Below, piece after piece: positions 6,468-10,530 of a stretch of DNA of 10,530 bases. Position numbers and translations under genes: made by a program. Source of the DNA: Pseudonocardiales bacterium (GTDB lineage Bacteria > Actinomycetota > Actinomycetes > Mycobacteriales > Jatrophihabitantaceae). The stretch covers positions 1 to 10,530 of the forward strand of contig JAVEEO010000270.1 of NCBI GenBank assembly GCA_030840415.1, given 5' to 3'. The notes under the pieces are model-generated. The model was given only the letters and a program-made list of their open reading frames with translations. It had not been told where the DNA came from and made no database searches. The stretch's first letter is position 1, and each line of letters starts with the position of its first letter.

Positions 6468-7805
6468 TCAGCCGGACGCGGGTGCGACGTTGTGATTGCC
6501 CCGGAACACGTTCTCCGGGTCCAGGCGCGCCTTCACCGCCGCCAGCCGGTGATAGGTCGCCGGTGGGTAGACGGCGGCGACATCGGCGGGGGTGGCGGTC
6601 GAGAGCAGGTTGCCGTAGCCGATGGGTGAGGTGAGATCGCCGATCTGGGACCACATCGCCTCGAACTCCTGCTGCGGTCCCGGGTCGTTGCTCAGCAGCA
6701 CGGTCGTCACCAGCGCCTCGCTGTCGCGGCAGGCGAACGCGGTGGCCGCAGGGTCCACAGCGGCGACCGCCCCACCGAGGCTGCGTAGCTCGACGTACAG
6801 GGTCTCGCGCCGGTCGGTCTCTGTGACCAGGATGTCGATCAGCTCGTCGCTCAACTGACTCGCGAACCGGTTCTTCACCAAGGGGATCAGTCCTGGGGGC
6901 AACGGACCCGGGTCCTCGAGCACCTCAAGGTACGGCCTCGGGGCAACGTCCTGCTCGAGTACCGACCCCAATGCCAGCAGCGGCGCCACCGCACGCTCGG
7001 CGGCCGCCGGATCGTCGCCGGCATAGCAGACGGCGATGAACAGCGGCATCGGGTCACCGCCGAAGGTGGGATACAAATAGACGAAGCTGGTCAGCTCATC
7101 CGGGGCGGTTCGCAGGTGGTCCCGCCATCCCTTGAGCACGGTCGCGGCCTCGCTGCGCTCATACGATATTTTGCCGAAGGACACGCCGGGAAGCCGGTGG
7201 GCGGTCAGCTCGAACGCGGTCACCACGCCGAAGTTGCCGCCACCGCCGCGCAGCGCCCAGAACAGCTCCGGATCGTCGTCGGCACTAACGCGCACGATCG
7301 CACCATCCGCGGTCACCAGTTCGGCGGCGACCAGGCTGTCCATGGCGAGCCCGAACCGGCGGGCCAGCCAGCCGATCCCGCCACCGAGGAGCAGCCCGCC
7401 GACCCCCACGGTGGTGGTATCGCCGGAGGAGATTGCCAGGTCGTGCTCACCGAGCACGCGCGACACCTCGGCCCAGGTGGCGCCGCTGCCGAGCCGTACC
7501 AGTCGCCGTTCCGGGTCGAGCAGTTGGACCTCGGCCATCAGACGCAAGTCGATGACCATCCCGCCGTGGTTCGTGCTGAGCCCGGCACCGCCGTGGCCGC
7601 CGCTGCGAACAGCGACCGGCAGCCCCATCTCCTTGGCGCACCGCAGCGCCTCCCGCACGTCCTCGGGGGTCGCGCACCGGACCACCGCCGCTGGTTGACC
7701 CTCATGTACGAACGCGTCCTTCAGGGCCGGATAGGTCGGATCCTCGGGCAGCACTACCTCTCCGGAGATGTGTTCCCTGAGTCGGATCAACGGGGCGGTC
7801 GGCAT
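6468..7805 (-). CDS. FAD-linked oxidoreductase, berberine-bridge-enzyme (BBE) family
   Basis: A 445-residue flavoenzyme that oxidises small molecules using O2, as in many antibiotic tailoring steps. The FAD-binding (PCMH) domain covers about 35-175: VRSGGHGGAG (67-76) contains H71, the expected covalent FAD attachment site, and VGVGGLLLGGGIGW (133-146) is the glycine-rich loop. The second covalent residue of bicovalent members, a Cys before the TVG motif, is absent; the sequence there is SSGDTTTVG (126-134), so FAD should be held only through His. The C-terminal BBE segment ends with DPENVFRGNHNVAP (429-442). There is no signal peptide, so it acts in the cytoplasm. The ATG at 7805 follows AGGAG with a 5-base gap. 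It is divergent from the solute-binding-like gene and upstream of the sigma gene. The substrate is unknown; oxidation of a tailored intermediate is likely. Confidence 0.95.
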   Translation of the reverse strand: MPTAPLIRLREHISGEVVLPEDPTYPALKDAFVHEGQPAAVVRCATPEDVREALRCAKEMGLPVAVRSGGHGGAGLSTNHGGMVIDLRLMAEVQLLDPERRLVRLGSGATWAEVSRVLGEHDLAISSGDTTTVGVGGLLLGGGIGWLARRFGLAMDSLVAAELVTADGAIVRVSADDDPELFWALRGGGGNFGVVTAFELTAHRLPGVSFGKISYERSEAATVLKGWRDHLRTAPDELTSFVYLYPTFGGDPMPLFIAVCYAGDDPAAAERAVAPLLALGSVLEQDVAPRPYLEVLEDPGPLPPGLIPLVKNRFASQLSDELIDILVTETDRRETLYVELRSLGGAVAAVDPAATAFACRDSEALVTTVLLSNDPGPQQEFEAMWSQIGDLTSPIGYGNLLSTATPADVAAVYPPATYHRLAAVKARLDPENVFRGNHNVAPASG

Positions 7806-8076
7806 GGCTGCTCCTGACAGTCGGCACGGCGTTGAGGAGTGATGGCCCCTGGCACGGAGGACACCGTCCGTAGTTGGGCGCTGGCAATGGGTTACATAGT
7901 AGGCCATCCGGTCGAACGGGCTTCTTCGGCTATGTCCACCGCCAGGCCGATGCGCAGCCGGGACCGGTGCGCAGTCAGGAAGGTGCCGCGCGGCGGCGGC
8001 CCGGGCGATCCTAGGAATCCCGCACGCCACCGGCGGCGGCGTGCTCGCAGGGTGACAGCGCAGAGAAGAGGGTCGA
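7806..8076. promoter_or_regulatory. Divergent promoter region between flavin oxidase and SBP-like gene
   Basis: 271 bases with no gene. On the plus strand, TTGGGC (7874-7879) and TAGTAG (7897-7902) are 17 bases apart, a weak promoter candidate for the SBP-like gene. On the minus strand, TACTAT (complement of 7896-7901) is a possible -10 for the oxidase. The imperfect direct repeat CCG[A/G]TGCGCAG lies at 7948-7957 and 7965-7974. A 7-bp inverted repeat, GCACGCC/GGCGTGC, lies at 8022-8044, 32 bases before the SBP-like start. Confidence 0.45.
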
Positions 8077-9453
8077 ATGGCGACAGCGGCAGATCGGTCG
8101 GACCGGGTAGTGGTGGACGTGTGGGTGCCGAGCTATCCGGCGACGCCGTCGTTCCTTGCCGAGGTACGTGAGATCGCCCGGGCCTTCGAGCGCCAGCACC
8201 CCGGCTACCGGATCGAACTGGTCGAGTGCGCCTACCTGTCGCTGCCGGAGAAGGTGCACCGGGCTGCCCAGCGCGGCCACCGGCCGGCCATCGTGCAGTA
8301 CTACTTCACCTCCACCCAACTGGCTCGCGACATGCGCACCGCTACCGGCGACCCGCTGTTCACGCCCGTGCAGCGGGCGATCGGAGGGCGCACCGAGATC
8401 CTCGGCCACCCGGTGGTGACCGACGACCTGCTGCCCGCCGCCCGGGCGTACTACACGGTCGACGGCGAACTGCTCGCCCTGCAGCCGTTCGTCTCGACCA
8501 CCCTCCTCTACACCAACACGTCCATGCTCGCCGAGTACGGCGTGGCCGGCGTCCCGCGGACCTGGTCGGAGCTGAGCGAGGCGTGCCGGCAGTTGGCCGG
8601 CCGGACCGGCGCGGTCGAGGCCGGCGTCAGCTGGCCGAACGCGGGCTGGATCTTCCAGCAGGCGGTGGCGCAGCAGGGCGCCATGCTGGCCGCCCCGGAC
8701 AACGGCCGGACCGATCGCGCCAAGCAGATCCAGCTGGACTCCGCGGCGATGCTCGCGTTCGTCGACTGGTGGCGGCAGCTGTACCGCGACGGGTACTACC
8801 ACTACTCCGGGGTGCGCGCGGTCGATGCCGGCGCCGGCGAGGCTTGGGTGCGCAACTACCAGGCCTTCGCCGAGCAGCGGGTCGCCTTCGTCCTGAGCAC
8901 CTCGGTGGAGGCCGAGCGGATGGTCGAGGCCGGCCGGCAGGGCGGCTTCGAGGTCACCGCCAGCCAGATGCCCTACAACGGCGACGTCCCGTTCGCCGGC
9001 AACGTCATCGGCGGCGACGCGCTGTGGCTCGGCGACGGCCTCGACGAGGCGAGAAGGGACGGAGCGCTGGCGTTCATGCAGTACCTGCTGCTGCCCGAGC
9101 ACGCCGCCACCCGGCACAAGACCACCCGGTTCATGCCGGTCACCCGGTCGAGCGTCGATCTCCTCGACAGCGAAGGCTGGTTCGAGGCCAACCCGCACCA
9201 ACGAGCGGCCCTCGACCAGCTGGACGCCTCCGACAACTCGTTCGCGGCCGCGGGCGCCCTGCTGGGCGACTTCGCCGGGCTGCACGACGTCCTCACCCAG
9301 GCGATGGACGACGTGCTGATCTGCGGCGCGGACCCGGACCGGCGGTTCGCCGAGGCCTCGGCGCAGGCGCAGCAACAGCTCGAGGAGTACAACGCCGACT
9401 GCCTCGGGGAGCGGTCCGGCTCGGCGGGACCGCGCCGGTTCGGCGTGAACTGA
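8077..9453 (+). CDS. Solute-binding-protein-like (UgpB/MalE-type) protein without signal peptide
   Basis: A 458-residue protein with the fold of family 1 ABC solute-binding proteins. Visible marks are VVVDVWVPSY (11-20) as the first strand, AFERQHPGYRIELV (36-49), VDGELLALQPFVSTTLLYTN (128-147), GVPRTWSELSEAC (158-170), GGDALWLGD (312-320), FMQYLLLPE (333-341) and MDDVLICGADP (410-420). Normal members are exported, but here the fold begins about ten residues after the start with no hydrophobic segment and no lipobox. An in-frame TGA at 8053-8055 with no start codon between it and the ATG rules out a longer N-terminus. The start has a GAAGAGGG-like site just upstream. No permease or ATPase gene lies nearby. 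It probably acts in the cytoplasm, perhaps binding or sequestering a cluster metabolite, or as a repurposed enzyme. The fold call is firm; the function is unknown. Confidence 0.88.
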   Translation: MATAADRSDRVVVDVWVPSYPATPSFLAEVREIARAFERQHPGYRIELVECAYLSLPEKVHRAAQRGHRPAIVQYYFTSTQLARDMRTATGDPLFTPVQRAIGGRTEILGHPVVTDDLLPAARAYYTVDGELLALQPFVSTTLLYTNTSMLAEYGVAGVPRTWSELSEACRQLAGRTGAVEAGVSWPNAGWIFQQAVAQQGAMLAAPDNGRTDRAKQIQLDSAAMLAFVDWWRQLYRDGYYHYSGVRAVDAGAGEAWVRNYQAFAEQRVAFVLSTSVEAERMVEAGRQGGFEVTASQMPYNGDVPFAGNVIGGDALWLGDGLDEARRDGALAFMQYLLLPEHAATRHKTTRFMPVTRSSVDLLDSEGWFEANPHQRAALDQLDASDNSFAAAGALLGDFAGLHDVLTQAMDDVLICGADPDRRFAEASAQAQQQLEEYNADCLGERSGSAGPRRFGVN

Positions 9454-9514
9454 CCGTACGAACGATGGTCCGGCCTGCTATCCGACGCCACCATTCAGTG
9501 TGGGAAAGTCACTC

Positions 9515-10357
9515 CTACTCACCTCGGGCCAGCAGCCGACCGCCGTGCAGCGTCTCCGCGTAGCTGAACACATAGCCGTCAAGTATCTCCACCGGAGCAA
9601 GGGTTGCGAACTCTGCGAGGTCGGAGCCAATGGTGGGACAGAAGTTCAGTTCCGCGCTGCCCTGCCAGATATCAGAGAATTCGACATCAGTCACCTCGGA
9701 CGAGACGAGGTCAGGCTTGCGGGTCGTTTTCCCGATCCAGGCCGGGAAGGTCAGCGAGTGCACTAGGGGCATGGTGTGCAGGGCCGGCGGCTGGTCGGCC
9801 ACGCCAGCAAGTGTGGCGCACGCTTCCACGAGCCGGCGTCCTCGGGCTGACAGGCTTCCGGCGAATCGGCCGCCGGGTGCTAGCCGCGGTGCGGCCCGGC
9901 CGACTGCACCCGCCCTGCTCTGGTACACCTCGCCGAACTGCTTGGGCATACCTTGCACCCAGCCGCGCAGGAGAGGTACCGGTTGGTCTACCCACGCGAA
10001 CGGGCATCGGGCCATCGGCTGACCCTCGAACGCGCAGCCCAGCAGAATGAGGAACTCGTTGAACTGGTTCAGCGCGGGGTCGGTGAGTTCGGTGCCGGTG
10101 TCTGAGCACCACTGCCAGCTGGCGAATACGGCGGCCGCGGCGCCTGGGTCGGCACCGAGGGATAGCTGGGGTGGCAGGAACCGGCGAGCGATCCGGGGAT
10201 CGACCCGGTAGTCAATCAGGATGACCTCGCCGGAGAAGTGCCAAGGAGGAGGGCTGAGCATTGATGCCTGCCCGGTGGGTGACAGCGGAAGGCTGTAGCC
10301 GCGCAACTCAGCCGGGCCGGGTTCGGAACTGAGAAACCTGGCATCCACTGACGTCAC
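9515..10357 (-). CDS. Acetoacetate-decarboxylase-like enzyme
   Basis: A 280-residue member of the acetoacetate decarboxylase (ADC) superfamily, whose enzymes form a Schiff base between a lysine and a keto substrate. GWVQGMPKQFGEV (133-145) holds the expected catalytic lysine, K139. True ADCs carry a second lysine directly after it that lowers its pKa; here it is glutamine. NQFNEFLILLGCAFEGQ (97-113) contains E101, matching the conserved active-site Glu. The GTG at 10357 was chosen because it overlaps the upstream stop codon as GTGA and has GGAG 6 bases upstream; a GTG four codons earlier (10369) is possible. The overlap indicates translational coupling to the aminotransferase. Relatives that lost decarboxylase activity include MppR (enduracididine) and aldolase-dehydratases, so dehydration, cyclisation or aldol chemistry on a 2-keto acid is as likely as decarboxylation. 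Confidence 0.88.
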   Translation of the reverse strand: MTSVDARFLSSEPGPAELRGYSLPLSPTGQASMLSPPPWHFSGEVILIDYRVDPRIARRFLPPQLSLGADPGAAAAVFASWQWCSDTGTELTDPALNQFNEFLILLGCAFEGQPMARCPFAWVDQPVPLLRGWVQGMPKQFGEVYQSRAGAVGRAAPRLAPGGRFAGSLSARGRRLVEACATLAGVADQPPALHTMPLVHSLTFPAWIGKTTRKPDLVSSEVTDVEFSDIWQGSAELNFCPTIGSDLAEFATLAPVEILDGYVFSYAETLHGGRLLARGE

Positions 10358-10530
10358 GGCTGGCTCCACGCGGTGATGAGTTGTCGAGCAGCGGAGGCCA
10401 GGTCCGCCGGTGGGCAGAAGCTGTAGGACAGGCGCACGCTCGACACCTTGGGCGTGCCGAACCGTGAGCCGGCGCTGACCCGCACTCCGGCATGCGCTGC
10501 TGCGTCCAGGACGGCATGCTCGGTGGGCCA
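10354..10530 (-). CDS. PLP-dependent aminotransferase, class I/II (C-terminal end only)
   Basis: Only the last 58 residues are in the window; the catalytic lysine region lies beyond the edge. The visible part has the typical small-domain end of fold-type I aminotransferases: GVRVSAGSRFG (15-25), then SVRLSYSF (31-38), whose Arg is the usual binder of the substrate carboxylate, then a final helix with LASAARQLITAW (44-55). Its TGA stop overlaps the GTG start of the ADC-like gene by the GTGA motif, so the two are in one operon and probably act on linked steps. It could be a transaminase or an oxidase/cyclase of the same fold (MppP-like); the visible part cannot decide this. Confidence 0.8.
   Translation of the reverse strand, partial: WPTEHAVLDAAAHAGVRVSAGSRFGTPKVSSVRLSYSFCPPADLASAARQLITAWSQP

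Noticed and set aside
8011..9375. 454-codon minus-strand open frame opposite the SBP-like gene
   Set aside because: Typical antisense shadow in high-GC DNA. The plus strand carries recognisable SBP motifs and a proper start.
9454..9514. Terminator between the convergent SBP-like and ADC-like genes
   Set aside because: Only a 5-bp ATGGT/ACCAT pairing with a long loop is present, too weak to call.
1..10530. CRISPR arrays, tRNA or rRNA genes, insertion sequences
   Set aside because: No regularly spaced repeats, cloverleaf-like sequence or transposase-like reading was seen on either strand.

Overview
The window is high-GC DNA, mostly near 70% in coding regions, with compact genes, GGAGG-type ribosome binding sites and GTG/ATG starts. 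This fits an actinomycete such as Streptomyces or Micromonospora; the genus cannot be fixed from the sequence. The gene mix suggests part of a specialised-metabolite cluster or its edge: a small-molecule methyltransferase, an exported quinoprotein, a drug-efflux pump, an ECF sigma factor, a BBE-type flavin oxidase, a solute-binding-protein-like gene with no export signal, an acetoacetate-decarboxylase-like enzyme and an aminotransferase. No core PKS or NRPS gene is visible, so the product cannot be named.

Layout from left to right. (1) 1-710 (-): SAM methyltransferase, cut by the window edge. (2) 910-948: strong hairpin terminator after the next gene. (3) 987-2696 (-): lipoprotein with a PQQ-dehydrogenase-like beta-propeller, clearly lower in GC than its neighbours. 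(4) 2697-3387: divergent regulatory gap. (5) 3388-4965 (+): 14-TM DHA2-type MFS exporter. (6) 4971-5006: perfect 15-bp stem terminator between convergent genes. (7) 5086-6369 (-): ECF42-type sigma factor. (8) 6468-7805 (-): FAD-linked oxidoreductase, upstream of the sigma gene on the same strand. (9) 7806-8076: divergent promoter gap. (10) 8077-9453 (+): solute-binding-protein fold without a signal peptide. (11) 9515-10357 (-): acetoacetate-decarboxylase-like enzyme. (12) 10354-10530 (-): C-terminus of a PLP aminotransferase, translationally coupled to the gene before it by a GTGA overlap.

How they may work together (inference). The methyltransferase, flavin oxidase, aminotransferase and ADC-like enzyme could be tailoring or precursor enzymes. 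The MFS pump would export the product. The divergently transcribed quinoprotein lipoprotein could oxidise something outside the membrane, perhaps the exported compound. The ECF42 sigma factor may control at least the pump: a match to the published ECF42 promoter signature lies just upstream of the pump gene. The three most unusual points are the SBP-like protein that by gene structure must stay in the cytoplasm, the aminotransferase/ADC-like pair that recalls the MppQ-MppR arrangement of enduracididine biosynthesis, and the ECF42 gene without its usual DGPF partner next to it.
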